A stretch of DNA of 44,371 nt from Loigolactobacillus bifermentans DSM 20003 (GCF_001434575.1 NZ_AZDA01000033.1:1-44371); one strand, 5' to 3'. Positions 8,190-15,858 are shown, counted from the stretch's first letter. Numbers and translations: made by a program. Notes: generated by a model not told the origin, from the sequence alone.

Positions 8190-8795
8190 ATGGTTAAAGT
8201 CTTGATAATTGGTGCCACAGGCTCAGTAGGTCAAGTGACACGGCATTATTTTTTGCAATACACTACCGATCAGATCACCTTAATGGCCCGTCACACCCAG
8301 CGGTTAGGCACGATTGATGCGACGCGTGAAAAAGTAGTGGCCGGCAGTGTCTTAGACGCTACTGTTTTACAAACGGCTTTGCAAGGACAAGATGTGGTGT
8401 TTGCGGCGTTAAGCGGCAATTTGCCTAAAATGGCAACCGCCTTGATACAAGGGATGACCGCGGCCGGGGTACAGCGATTATTGTTTATCACGTCCATGGG
8501 GATTTACAATGAAATTCCGGCTCGTGTTGGGGCAAACGGCAATTTACAACACAACCCAATGTTACAAAACTATCGTGAGGCCGCTGATGTGATAGCAGCG
8601 TCGTCTTTAAATTACACCACCATTCGCCCAGGCTGGTTTGATAACGGCACCGATACCGATTACCAAATCACCCACCAAAACGAACCTTTTGGTGGGCATG
8701 ATGTTTCGCGACAAAGTATTGCAGACTTAGTGGTGCGTTTGGCGCATGATTCAGATTTTGGCGCTCGGGATAGTTTAGGCATTAATCGTAAATAA
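8190..8795 (+). CDS. NAD(P)-binding atypical SDR (NmrA/YwnB-like)
   Basis: The 201-residue protein begins with a Rossmann motif, IIGATGSVGQ (about residues 6-15). An SM-G-Y-like segment (ITSMGIY, about residues 98-104) and NYTTIRPGWF, typical of atypical SDRs of the NAD(P)H-binding/NmrA type, follow. It probably reduces, or senses through NAD(P)H, an unknown carbonyl or quinone substrate in the cytosol. It is driven by the MerR-type promoter at 8127-8157, so it is likely induced by a chemical or redox stress. The stop codon abuts the first unit of the tandem repeat array. Confidence 0.85.
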   Translation: MVKVLIIGATGSVGQVTRHYFLQYTTDQITLMARHTQRLGTIDATREKVVAGSVLDATVLQTALQGQDVVFAALSGNLPKMATALIQGMTAAGVQRLLFITSMGIYNEIPARVGANGNLQHNPMLQNYREAADVIAASSLNYTTIRPGWFDNGTDTDYQITHQNEPFGGHDVSRQSIADLVVRLAHDSDFGARDSLGINRK

Positions 8796-9199
8796 GGAAG
8801 CCCATGTTTCCTACGAGGGTGGTTGCGCCCGTAGGAATGGTCATCCTCCGGAAATAAGATTTTTGCAGAAGCAAAATAGACATTAGATTACTTGGGAGGA
8901 GCCATGTTTCCACCGTGACGGGCTGCGTCCGATGGAATGGACATCCTCCGGAAATAAGATTTTTGCGGAAGCAAAATAGACATTAGATTATTTAGGAGGA
9001 GCCATGTTTCCTACGAGGGAGATTGCGCCCGTAGGAATGGACATCCTCCGAAATAGGATTTTGCGTTAGCAAAATCTAACATTAGAGCATTTAGGAGGAG
9101 CCATGTTTCCACCGTGACGGGCTGCGTCCGATGGAATGGACATCCTCCGAAATACGATTTTGCGTTAGCAAAAATCTAACATTAGAGCACTTAGGAGGT
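8795..9199 (+). repeat. Tandem structured element array 1 (4 units) upstream of the alcohol dehydrogenase
   Basis: The four units begin at 8795, 8894, 8994 and 9093 (period 99-100 bp). The last AGGAGG (9193-9198) is the ribosome binding site of the next gene. Each unit has AGGAGG (AGGAAG in the first), ATG about 4 nt later, hairpin H1, then TCCTCC, hairpin H2 and an ACATTAGA...TTAGGAGG tail. H1 arms alternate: units 1 and 3 pair TTCCTACG with CGTAGGAA, while units 2 and 4 pair TTCCACCG with CGATGGAA plus GACG with CGTC. H2 is TTTTGC-AGAA-GCAAAA, TTTTGC-GGAA-GCAAAA, then GATTTTGC-GTTA-GCAAAATC. The H1 types run A-B-A-B while the H2 types run a-a-b-b. Confidence 0.9.
9143..9198 (+). promoter_or_regulatory. 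Anti-SD / SD pair controlling the alcohol dehydrogenase start
   Basis: CCTCC at 9144-9148 can pair with GGAGG at 9194-9198, enclosing hairpin H2 of the last unit. That GGAGG is part of the ribosome binding site of the gene starting at 9207 (8-nt spacing). The pairing is seen in sequence; regulation is inference. Confidence 0.55.
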
Positions 9200-9206
9200 A
9201 TTCAAA

Positions 9207-10244
9207 ATGAAAGCAGCAATTTTTATGGCACCTGGTAAAATGGTGATCAAAGAAGTCCCAAAGCCACAATTGGAACAACCTGGCGACGCGGTGATCAAAG
9301 TCTTACGGGCCTGTGTTTGTGGCTCCGATTTATGGTGGTATCGTGGCATCGCCAAGCGTGAAAGTGGGTCAAATGCCGGGCATGAAGCCATTGGTATTGT
9401 GGAATCCGTTGGTACTGAGGTCACCAATGTGGCCCCTGGAGATTTTGTGATCATGCCGTTTACGCACGGTTGTGGGCACTGTGCCGCTTGTTTGGCAGGC
9501 TTTGATGGGGATTGTATCAATGCACCGCAAGGGTCTAGCGGCTATCAAAGTGAGTACGTTCGGTTTAATCACGCAAATTGGGCATTGGTGAAAATTCCTG
9601 GCCAACCTAGTGACTACACGGATGCCCAATTAAATGATTTATTAGCCCTGTCCGATGTGATGGCCACGGGGTATCATGCGGCGGCTAGTGCGGAAGTGAA
9701 AAGTGGCGACACAGTCGTTGTGATAGGGGATGGCGCAGTTGGGTTATGTGGTGTGTTGTCAGCGAAGTTACGCGGGGCGCAACGGATCATTGCCATGAGC
9801 CGCCATGTCGATCGCCAGGCGTTGGCCACTGAATTTGGCGCCACAGATATTGTGGCCGAACGTGGGGATGCGGCTGTTCAAAAGGTGTTGGCGTTAACGG
9901 CTGGCAACGGTGCCGATGCCGTTTTAGAATGTGTCGGGACGGAACAGTCGGTGGCGACAGCTGTGCAAGTGGGCAGGCCGGGCGCCATTGTTGGTCGCGT
10001 TGGGGTCCCGCAAAAATCTGACATGAACACTAACCAACTTTTTTGGCGCAATATTGGCTTGCGAGGCGGTGTTGCTGCGGTGACCACGCACGACCGTCAC
10101 GTATTGTTAGATGCCGTTTTGCAAGGCAAAATTCATCCCGGCAAAGTCTTTACCCAACGGTTTGCCTTAGCTGATATTCAGGCAGCGTACAACGCTATGG
10201 ATCAGCGAGAAGCCATTAAATCTTTACTAGTTGTGGCACAATAA
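9207..10244 (+). CDS. Zinc-dependent alcohol dehydrogenase (MDR superfamily)
   Basis: The 345-residue medium-chain dehydrogenase/reductase oxidises or reduces an alcohol/aldehyde pair with NAD(P). Catalytic zinc ligands appear in ACVCGSDLWW (Cys near residue 38) and in GHEAIG (His59-Glu60). A structural zinc site is formed by GCGHCAACLAGFDGDC (four Cys, about residues 92-107). A nucleotide-binding VIGDGAVG lies near residue 173. The start is set by AGGAGG at 9193-9198, which is the end of the repeat array. An aldo/keto reductase follows with its own promoter, suggesting a carbonyl-detoxification neighbourhood. The natural substrate is unknown. Confidence 0.92.
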   Translation: MKAAIFMAPGKMVIKEVPKPQLEQPGDAVIKVLRACVCGSDLWWYRGIAKRESGSNAGHEAIGIVESVGTEVTNVAPGDFVIMPFTHGCGHCAACLAGFDGDCINAPQGSSGYQSEYVRFNHANWALVKIPGQPSDYTDAQLNDLLALSDVMATGYHAAASAEVKSGDTVVVIGDGAVGLCGVLSAKLRGAQRIIAMSRHVDRQALATEFGATDIVAERGDAAVQKVLALTAGNGADAVLECVGTEQSVATAVQVGRPGAIVGRVGVPQKSDMNTNQLFWRNIGLRGGVAAVTTHDRHVLLDAVLQGKIHPGKVFTQRFALADIQAAYNAMDQREAIKSLLVVAQ

Positions 10245-10289
10245 AGGCAATCACATACAGTTGATGCATCGGCACATGCCTAAAAAGTA

Positions 10290-10319
10290 TTGTTCAATTT
10301 TTGTTAAGACGACTATGCT
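10290..10319 (+). promoter_or_regulatory. Putative promoter of the aldo/keto reductase gene
   Basis: TTGTTC (10290-10295) and TATGCT (10314-10319) are 18 bp apart. GAGGTG at 10335-10340 is the ribosome binding site. I see no dyad like those at 11242 or 11765. Confidence 0.45.
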
Positions 10320-10347
10320 AAGCGAAAAGAACGATGAGGTGAAATAA

Positions 10348-11205
10348 ATGACAACAACAATTCAATTAAATGATGGCAATCAGATCCCAGCCATTGGTTT
10401 TGGCACTTTTCAAATTCCTAACGATGGGTCAACAAAAACGGCAGTTAGCGCAGCTTTAAAGGCAGGGTATCGCCACATTGATACCGCAGCGGCGTATTTT
10501 AATGAAGCCGAGGTGGGCCAAGCGATTGCGGCCAGTGAGTTAACCCGGGATCAAGTGTGGGTGACCAGCAAACTGTGGTTGCAAGATTATGGTGTGGCTG
10601 CGGCAACCAAGGCGATCGATACTTCGTTACAAAAGTTAGGGTTAGATTACCTGGACCTTTACCTGTTGCATCAGCCTTACGGGGATGTCCCTGGTGCTTG
10701 GCAGGCGCTTGAAGCCGCTCAAAAAGCGGGGAAGATTCGGTCTATTGGGGTGTCCAACATGACACCGAAATCCTGGCAACAGTTTGTGCCACAATTTGAC
10801 GTGCTGCCAGCGGTAAACCAAGTGGAATTCAACCCTTATTTTCAGCAACGGCCACTGCGTGATTTACTAGCACCTGCCAAGGTTAAAATCGAGGCCTGGG
10901 CGCCATTAGGGCAGGGCAACCCACAATTATTTAAAGAACCTGTGATCCAACAGTTAGCGGCTAAGTATCAAAAAGATGCCGGTCAGATCATCTTACGTTT
11001 TGAAAATCAATTAGGAATCGTTGCTTTACCGAAATCAGTGCATGCAGCGCGGATCCAAAGTAATCTAAATTTATTTGACTTTACGCTAACGGCCACGGAA
11101 ATGGCACAATTACAACAGCTCGATCAAGGCCATGGTCGGCATGACCCTGATCAGCCAGGCTTAGAAAACCGCTTGCTAAACGCTTTTGACGTTCACGCAC
11201 AATAA
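10348..11205 (+). CDS. Aldo/keto reductase (2,5-diketogluconate reductase type)
   Basis: The 285-residue (beta/alpha)8-barrel NADPH-dependent carbonyl reductase shows the family catalytic tetrad. GYRHIDTAAAYFNEAEVG carries the Asp and Tyr, VTSKLW the Lys, and YLLHQPY the His. NADPH-binding elements follow (GVSNM, LPKSVHAARIQSNLNLF). Length and motifs fit the AKR5-like group common in lactobacilli. It has its own promoter, and the next gene is a MarR regulator with its own promoter. The substrate cannot be predicted beyond small aldehydes and ketones. Confidence 0.92.
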   Translation: MTTTIQLNDGNQIPAIGFGTFQIPNDGSTKTAVSAALKAGYRHIDTAAAYFNEAEVGQAIAASELTRDQVWVTSKLWLQDYGVAAATKAIDTSLQKLGLDYLDLYLLHQPYGDVPGAWQALEAAQKAGKIRSIGVSNMTPKSWQQFVPQFDVLPAVNQVEFNPYFQQRPLRDLLAPAKVKIEAWAPLGQGNPQLFKEPVIQQLAAKYQKDAGQIILRFENQLGIVALPKSVHAARIQSNLNLFDFTLTATEMAQLQQLDQGHGRHDPDQPGLENRLLNAFDVHAQ

Positions 11206-11207
11206 AC

Positions 11208-11235
11208 TTGCAGAATTTGCCTTAGCCGTTATACT
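11208..11235 (+). promoter_or_regulatory. Promoter of the MarR gene
   Basis: TTGCAG (11208-11213) and TATACT (11230-11235) are 16 bp apart. The same hexamer spacing is found at the MFS promoter (11731-11758). Confidence 0.65.
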
Positions 11236-11241
11236 GAAAGT

Positions 11242-11257
11242 TGTTAGTAAGCTAACG
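11242..11257. promoter_or_regulatory. MarR operator O1 (GTTAG-N4-CTAAC)
   Basis: The inverted repeat GTTAG-TAAG-CTAAC begins 7 nt after the -10. It matches the element before the MFS gene in sequence and placement. Confidence 0.75.
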
Positions 11258-11273
11258 GAAGGAGCAACTGCAA

Positions 11274-11690
11274 GTGGACTATGGCAAACTATTGAAACAC
11301 GCAACCAACCAAATGAATAAAGGAATGGACGCGTATGCCAAGCAGTTTGATTTAACGGGCACGCAAATGTCGATCATTGATTTTATTGGCAATCAGCAGC
11401 AAGTACTGCAGCGGGATATTGAAGCAGAGTTTAATATTCAGCGTTCTACGGCAACTGTGGCGCTTCAACGAATGGAAAAGCGCGGTTTAGTGGTACGGCA
11501 ACCAGCCGCAACGGATGGTCGGCAAAAAACGGTGGTATTAACGGCGAAGGCGCAACAACTGCATCAAGTGGTCTCGCAATATATTGCCAAACAGCAAAAC
11601 GCTATGAATGCGGCGTTTACCCCCGCCGAATGTGAGACTTTTGTGCGGATGCTCCAGTATTTTATCACGCTCAATAGCAGTCAACCCTAA
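11274..11690 (+). CDS. MarR-family regulator
   Basis: The 138-residue winged-helix regulator has the recognition helix region NIQRSTATVALQRMEKRGLV (about residues 54-73) and the wing RQPAATDGRQKTVVLT. The start is GTG at 11274 behind GGAAGGAG. Its promoter and that of the downstream MFS gene carry the same inverted repeat at the same distance from the -10 hexamer, so it most likely represses both itself and the transporter. The inducer is unknown. Confidence 0.88.
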   Translation: MDYGKLLKHATNQMNKGMDAYAKQFDLTGTQMSIIDFIGNQQQVLQRDIEAEFNIQRSTATVALQRMEKRGLVVRQPAATDGRQKTVVLTAKAQQLHQVVSQYIAKQQNAMNAAFTPAECETFVRMLQYFITLNSSQP

Positions 11691-11730
11691 AAGACCTCGG
11701 AAAGAGATCTTTTTAGATGGCCAACAACCG

Positions 11731-11758
11731 TTGCACATTATTGAATTTGCGTTATACT
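11731..11758 (+). promoter_or_regulatory. Promoter of the MFS gene
   Basis: TTGCAC (11731-11736) and TATACT (11753-11758) are 16 bp apart. Confidence 0.65.
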
Positions 11759-11764
11759 AATCAT

Positions 11765-11780
11765 CGTTAGCTGTCTAACG
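11765..11780. promoter_or_regulatory. MarR operator O2 (CGTTAG-CTGT-CTAACG)
   Basis: This is a perfect 6-bp inverted repeat with a 4-nt spacer. Its GTTAG core starts 7 nt after the -10, exactly as at O1 (11242-11257). Confidence 0.78.
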
Positions 11781-11811
11781 AAAATTCGCACCATCGAGAT
11801 AAGGGGCAATT

Positions 11812-13191
11812 ATGTTGAATGATAAAATTTCGCCAAAAGTCATTGGGGCCATTATCGCTACTGGGCTCATGTCATTTTGTGGCGTCATCGTAGAAACGGC
11901 GATGAACATTACCTTTCCAACTTTAATGAAGGAATTTAACGTGGCGACCAATACGGTACAGTGGATGACCACCTTGTACTTACTGGTGGTGGCTTCAATG
12001 GTGCCACTATCGGCTACTTTGAAACGGCGGTTTAAAACCCGCTCACTGTTTATTTGTGCCATTAGCTTTTTCATTTTAGGGGTGATTTTAGATGGGGTGG
12101 CGCCAGCTTTTTGGGTGTTATTGCTTGGGCGTGGTATCCAAGGCTTAGGTACCGGGATCGCCTTACCGTTGATGTTTAATATTATTTTGGAACAAGTCCC
12201 AGCCTCTAAAATCGGCATGATGATGGGGGTCGGCACGATGATCACCGGGGTGGCGCCAGCGATTGGACCAACTTTTGGCGGCATTGTGGTTTCGGCGCTG
12301 AATTGGCGGTATATTTTCGCCTTCTTATTGCCAATTTTAGTAGTTGCCTTGATTTTAGGTTTAATTTGTATTCAACAAAAAACACCGACGGCCAAAGCGT
12401 CTATTGATCGCCTTAGTGTTGGGTTGATCGTGGTGACATTTTGTGGCCTGATCTTCGGGATTAGCAGTTGGGGCTCGCAACCCTTTGCCAGTTGGTCAGT
12501 TGCAGGGGCGTTAGTGGTGGGTATTATTGCGTTGATTGGTTTTACACGCCGGTCTTTGCGGATCACACAGCCGATTATCAACTTACGTTTATTTGCAAAT
12601 CGTGGCTTTACCACCTGTGTGTTGGCGTTTGTTTGTTTGCAGATCAGTGCGTTAGGCTTGTCCTTTGTATTGCCGAATTACATTCAATTGGTCAACGGCA
12701 ATACAGCGTTGATTGCTGGGTTGCTAGTTCTACCAGGATCCGCTTTAGGCGCCATTGTCGGTCCGTTAAGCGGGCGTTTATTTGATCATATTGGCGCGAA
12801 ACTACCGTTGCGTTTAGGCGGTCTCGTTGGTGCGCTGGGGCTATTAGGGCTATTTTTGTTCGGGCATCAATTAAGTGATCCACTGCTTGTGCTCATGTAT
12901 TGTTTCTTCATGCTGGGACTGGGGTTAAGTTACGGCAACCTGATGACCTTTGGCTTAGGGCATTTAGCACCAGAAGCCAGCAGTGATGGCAATGCCATTT
13001 ATAACACGTTGCAGCAGTTTGCCGCCGCGGTGGGGACCAGTGTGGCAGCGGCACTGGTAGCAGCTGGTCAAGCAGCAACACACAATTTAGCTACTGGCAC
13101 AGCCAATGGGTCAGTGACCACGTTTGCCCTGTTAACTATTTTGTTAGTTTGTGAATTCATTTTTGTGGTTCGGGTTACCCGCGCCAAATAA
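11812..13191 (+). CDS. DHA2-family MFS multidrug exporter (14-TMS type)
   Basis: The 459-residue integral membrane proton antiporter has about fourteen hydrophobic segments. Helix 1 contains VETAMNITFPTLMKEF, and motif-C-like GVAPAIGPTFGG (about residues 145-156) is the antiporter signature of drug exporters. A helix-4 segment reads GRGIQGLGTGIALPL. It is transcribed from its own promoter behind operator O2 and ends at a terminator at 13201. It probably exports a toxic organic compound sensed by the adjacent MarR protein. Confidence 0.92.
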   Translation: MLNDKISPKVIGAIIATGLMSFCGVIVETAMNITFPTLMKEFNVATNTVQWMTTLYLLVVASMVPLSATLKRRFKTRSLFICAISFFILGVILDGVAPAFWVLLLGRGIQGLGTGIALPLMFNIILEQVPASKIGMMMGVGTMITGVAPAIGPTFGGIVVSALNWRYIFAFLLPILVVALILGLICIQQKTPTAKASIDRLSVGLIVVTFCGLIFGISSWGSQPFASWSVAGALVVGIIALIGFTRRSLRITQPIINLRLFANRGFTTCVLAFVCLQISALGLSFVLPNYIQLVNGNTALIAGLLVLPGSALGAIVGPLSGRLFDHIGAKLPLRLGGLVGALGLLGLFLFGHQLSDPLLVLMYCFFMLGLGLSYGNLMTFGLGHLAPEASSDGNAIYNTLQQFAAAVGTSVAAALVAAGQAATHNLATGTANGSVTTFALLTILLVCEFIFVVRVTRAK

Positions 13192-13200
13192 GCTTGTTTG

Positions 13201-13229
13201 AAGTGCATCGGTTGGCGGTGCACTTTTTT
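13201..13229 (+). terminator. Terminator after the MFS gene
   Basis: AAGTGCA-t-CG pairs with CG-g-TGCACTT and is followed by a T-run. Confidence 0.85.
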
Positions 13230-13230
13230 G

Positions 13231-13258
13231 TTGCAAATTTCGGTTGTGGTGTTATTAT
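13231..13258 (+). promoter_or_regulatory. Promoter of the quinone-reductase-like SDR gene
   Basis: TTGCAA (13231-13236) and TATTAT (13253-13258) are 16 bp apart. The expected start lies just before the dyad at 13270. Confidence 0.6.
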
Positions 13259-13269
13259 ATAAATAACAA

Positions 13270-13286
13270 GTTACTTAAAAAGTAAC
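13270..13286. promoter_or_regulatory. Operator dyad GTTACTT-AAA-AAGTAAC
   Basis: This perfect 7-bp inverted repeat lies just downstream of the -10. It closely resembles the dyad in front of the HxlR regulator gene (TTACTT-GT-AAGTAA, 22959-22972), so HxlR control is plausible. Confidence 0.65.
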
Positions 13287-13311
13287 AAATAACAACTAAG
13301 GGGATCTTAAA

Positions 13312-14172
13312 ATGACAACATATGCAATTACAGGTGCAACTGGGAATTTTGGTCAAACAGCCGTGAAAGCATTGGTACAAGATGTAGGGGCTCGTAACGT
13401 GATTGCCTTGGCGCGAAATGCTGAAAAGGCCGCGAAGGTTTTGCCGGCGGCTGTAACGGTTCGGCCGGGCAGTTATGAAGATGTGGCAACCTTGACCACC
13501 TCGTTGCAAGGCATTGATCGGTTGCTCTTTATCTCCTCACAACCTGGTGGTGCCATGCCTCGTCCTGAACAACATGCCAATGTGGTCAATGCTGCTAAGG
13601 CGGCTGGCGTGAAATTAATTGCCTACACTAGCTATGCCCATTTGGAAACGGCCAAAGCACCATTAGCAGACGACCATCAAGCTACTGAAGCCTTGATTAA
13701 AGCCAGTGGCCTGACTTACACCTTCTTACGGAATAATTGGTATTTAGAAAATGATTTAAATGTTTTAAAAGCAGGTGCCGCAGGTCAGCCATTTGTTTAC
13801 GCTGCCGGTGATGGTAAAGCGGGTTGGGCGTTGGAACGTGACTATGCCACAGCCGCTGCTAAAGTGTTGCAGTTAGCTGAACCAAAGGCTGTTTATGAAT
13901 TTTCTGGTCCAGCACACACTTACGCTGAATTGGCAGCAGCCGTTAAAGAGGCCACTGGCCAAGATTTCCCAGTTCAATCGATTTCAGAAGAAGCTTATCA
14001 GGCCGGGCTAGAAAAAAGTGGTATGGACAGTGCCACCGCCAGCATTGTGACTGGTATTCAAGATTTAATCAAAATTGGCGATTTAGCTGGCACCACAGAT
14101 GATTTACCAAATATCCTTGGACATTCGTTACCAAGTCTGGCAGAATCGATTAAGGAAGTTTTAGCAAAATAG
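13312..14172 (+). CDS. NAD(P)H:quinone reductase-like atypical SDR (QOR2/NmrA type)
   Basis: The 286-residue Rossmann protein starts AITGATGNFGQ (residues 4-14) and continues with the pattern of YtfG/QOR2 quinone reductases: LFISSQPG near residue 73, AYTSYAHLE near residue 103 and TFLRNNWYLEN near residue 138. It likely reduces quinones or related electrophiles with NADPH in the cytosol. In many Firmicutes such genes are controlled by HxlR regulators. An HxlR-like dyad overlaps the start of transcription here, but the nearest HxlR gene is 9 kb away. Confidence 0.88.
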   Translation: MTTYAITGATGNFGQTAVKALVQDVGARNVIALARNAEKAAKVLPAAVTVRPGSYEDVATLTTSLQGIDRLLFISSQPGGAMPRPEQHANVVNAAKAAGVKLIAYTSYAHLETAKAPLADDHQATEALIKASGLTYTFLRNNWYLENDLNVLKAGAAGQPFVYAAGDGKAGWALERDYATAAAKVLQLAEPKAVYEFSGPAHTYAELAAAVKEATGQDFPVQSISEEAYQAGLEKSGMDSATASIVTGIQDLIKIGDLAGTTDDLPNILGHSLPSLAESIKEVLAK

Positions 14173-14197
14173 TCATTTGGGAAAGCAGGGTGATGAG

Positions 14198-14662
14198 ATG
14201 AAGACATCACATAAATTAAGTGATGCCGTCCATATTTTAACGTATATTGTGGTGGTGCAAGATGGTGATCTGTCTAGCGCGGCGATTGCGGATAGTGTGG
14301 CATCAAATCAAAGCCTGATTCGGCGGCTCATGTCGCAATTACGCCAGGCGGGGTTATTGCAAACAAGCCCGGGGAAAGTGGCGCCTAAGTTGGCGAAACC
14401 CGCAACTGCGATTACGTTGTTAGATGTTTACAAAGCCATTAACCCAGATGGACAGCGTGAACTATTGCATGTCGATCCGAAAACCAATATTCGTTGTCCG
14501 GTAGGGGCCAACATTCAGGCCACTTTGGACGGTGCTTATCAGCAGGTGCAATTGGCCGCGGAGCAAGAAATGCAGGCAATTACGTTGCAACAGATCATTG
14601 ATGACTTGGTAACGCGGGTGGATGGGCCCCAAAAAGCGTGGCTCGCGTCCATTAAGAAATAA
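14198..14662 (+). CDS. Rrf2-family transcriptional regulator
   Basis: The 154-residue winged-helix protein has LSSAAIADSVASNQSLIRRL (HTH, about residues 26-45), then LRQAGLLQTSPGK, matching the Rrf2 pattern of a conserved HTH followed by G-L-[LV]-x-S-x-x-G. It has only one Cys (NIRCPVG) instead of the three that bind an Fe-S cluster in IscR/NsrR. It therefore resembles the YwnA-like subgroup rather than a cluster sensor. I chose the ATG at 14198 over the earlier TTG because AGGGTG lies at a suitable distance. It follows the SDR gene by 25 nt and may be cotranscribed with it. Confidence 0.85.
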   Translation: MKTSHKLSDAVHILTYIVVVQDGDLSSAAIADSVASNQSLIRRLMSQLRQAGLLQTSPGKVAPKLAKPATAITLLDVYKAINPDGQRELLHVDPKTNIRCPVGANIQATLDGAYQQVQLAAEQEMQAITLQQIIDDLVTRVDGPQKAWLASIKK

Positions 14663-14705
14663 AAAATGGCGCTTAAAACCAGAATTTGGTTTTAAGCGCC
14701 ATTTT
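14663..14705. terminator. Bidirectional terminator
   Basis: A perfect 19-bp stem (AAAATGGCGCTTAAAACCA with its complement) around a 5-nt loop lies between convergent genes and ends in T-rich sequence on both strands. Confidence 0.92.
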
Positions 14706-14725
14706 GTGATGGTAACTGTGATAGA

Positions 14726-15778
14726 TTAATCATTTGGCATTAAATAGTGTTGTTGGTAGTAGTGCCACACCAAATTGCATAGCCAAGCAATCACACCTGC
14801 CAAGAGCAACCCGAGACCGTTGTTTAAAATGCGCAGGCCACTGGCAGGTACCACGCCGAAAAAGGTGGTGGCCATGGCTAAGGCGCCAAAGCAGTTTAAA
14901 CAGCTGGCCCAAAAGTAACTGGGGGTTAAGCCGAGGCCAAAACCAGTCACAGGTGCGATCAGAAAGGCCCAACGTGTGGGAACGATGGCCATCGCAATGG
15001 TAAACGCAATTGAACCAACGATTACGCCAGCTAGGCGGCGGAGGCCACGGTCTTTTAAATTGGTGGTTACTGGTAAGAGCAGTGACATGCCAGCGAAGCC
15101 CAGCCAGCGGGCGCGACCATTGCCTAAAAACTGGCCTAGCCATAAAACGCTTGCCACACCCAGGGCGAGCCGAAGTTGCCAACGAAAAACCTGATCCGTT
15201 AAACCAGGCCGTTTTAAAATCTGGTGTAAGGTGATCTGACGGTCCTTAGTATGATTTTGGTGCCATAAAACGGCGCCGCACAGGAGTAACGCCAACAACA
15301 GCGCACCCCAACGTTTTGGTAGTGCAGCTGGTGCGACCTTGGTGTAAACCACTAAGATATAACTGAACACATACACGCCACCATTCCCGAATTGCGGGTG
15401 ACCGGCGGTTAAACGCAGTAATACCAGTAATAATAACCCATTTAGGCCGAAAGCCAGTCCGAAAGGTAAGTGTGGTAGCCAGGTGCTCATGAGCCCAATA
15501 CTGCTTAAAATCAGCGCCAAAGCCAGCAGACTATCTTGAATGCGGTAGCCATAATTCACGTAGCGTGCACTGAGCAGCATACAAAAACTGGCGACACCAA
15601 CACAACTATTGCTCGGCCCAAATAAAATTGAAAAACTGGCAATATAGACAATGGCAAAAGCTAATAAAGCCGCATCACGCAGGACTAGCGCTGCCAGTAA
15701 ACGCCAAGTTTCACGGCCTTGGGCGATACGGATCTTTTGCCACAATAAGCCTGGATCTAGTTGCATCAATTGATACAT
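14726..15778 (-). CDS. FUSC-family membrane protein (aromatic acid exporter/fusaric acid resistance-like)
   Basis: The 350-residue protein has about ten hydrophobic segments in two clusters (residues 25-165 and 200-340) around a short polar linker (HQNHTKDRQITLHQILKRPG). The second half contains NLKDRGLRRLAGVIVGSIAF, the R-x-x-G-T/V-x-x-G pattern typical of the FUSC repeat. It probably exports small aromatic or other organic acids, though the long cytoplasmic domain of YccS/AaeB types is missing. It is a single gene between two bidirectional terminators. Confidence 0.72.
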   Translation of the reverse strand: MYQLMQLDPGLLWQKIRIAQGRETWRLLAALVLRDAALLAFAIVYIASFSILFGPSNSCVGVASFCMLLSARYVNYGYRIQDSLLALALILSSIGLMSTWLPHLPFGLAFGLNGLLLLVLLRLTAGHPQFGNGGVYVFSYILVVYTKVAPAALPKRWGALLLALLLCGAVLWHQNHTKDRQITLHQILKRPGLTDQVFRWQLRLALGVASVLWLGQFLGNGRARWLGFAGMSLLLPVTTNLKDRGLRRLAGVIVGSIAFTIAMAIVPTRWAFLIAPVTGFGLGLTPSYFWASCLNCFGALAMATTFFGVVPASGLRILNNGLGLLLAGVIAWLCNLVWHYYQQHYLMPND

Positions 15779-15858
15779 AAAATCGTTCCCTTCTTAAAAA
15801 TAGCAGAGAGCAGTGTATCAAAGTTTGTGAACACTTGTCAATGGGAGGAAACTGCATC

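Noticed and set aside
8795-9199. CRISPR array
   Set aside because: Regular ~100-bp repeats with variable parts look superficially like repeat-spacer DNA. However, the variable parts are inverted repeats with matched changes, the units contain a ribosome binding site and ATG, and no cas gene is present.
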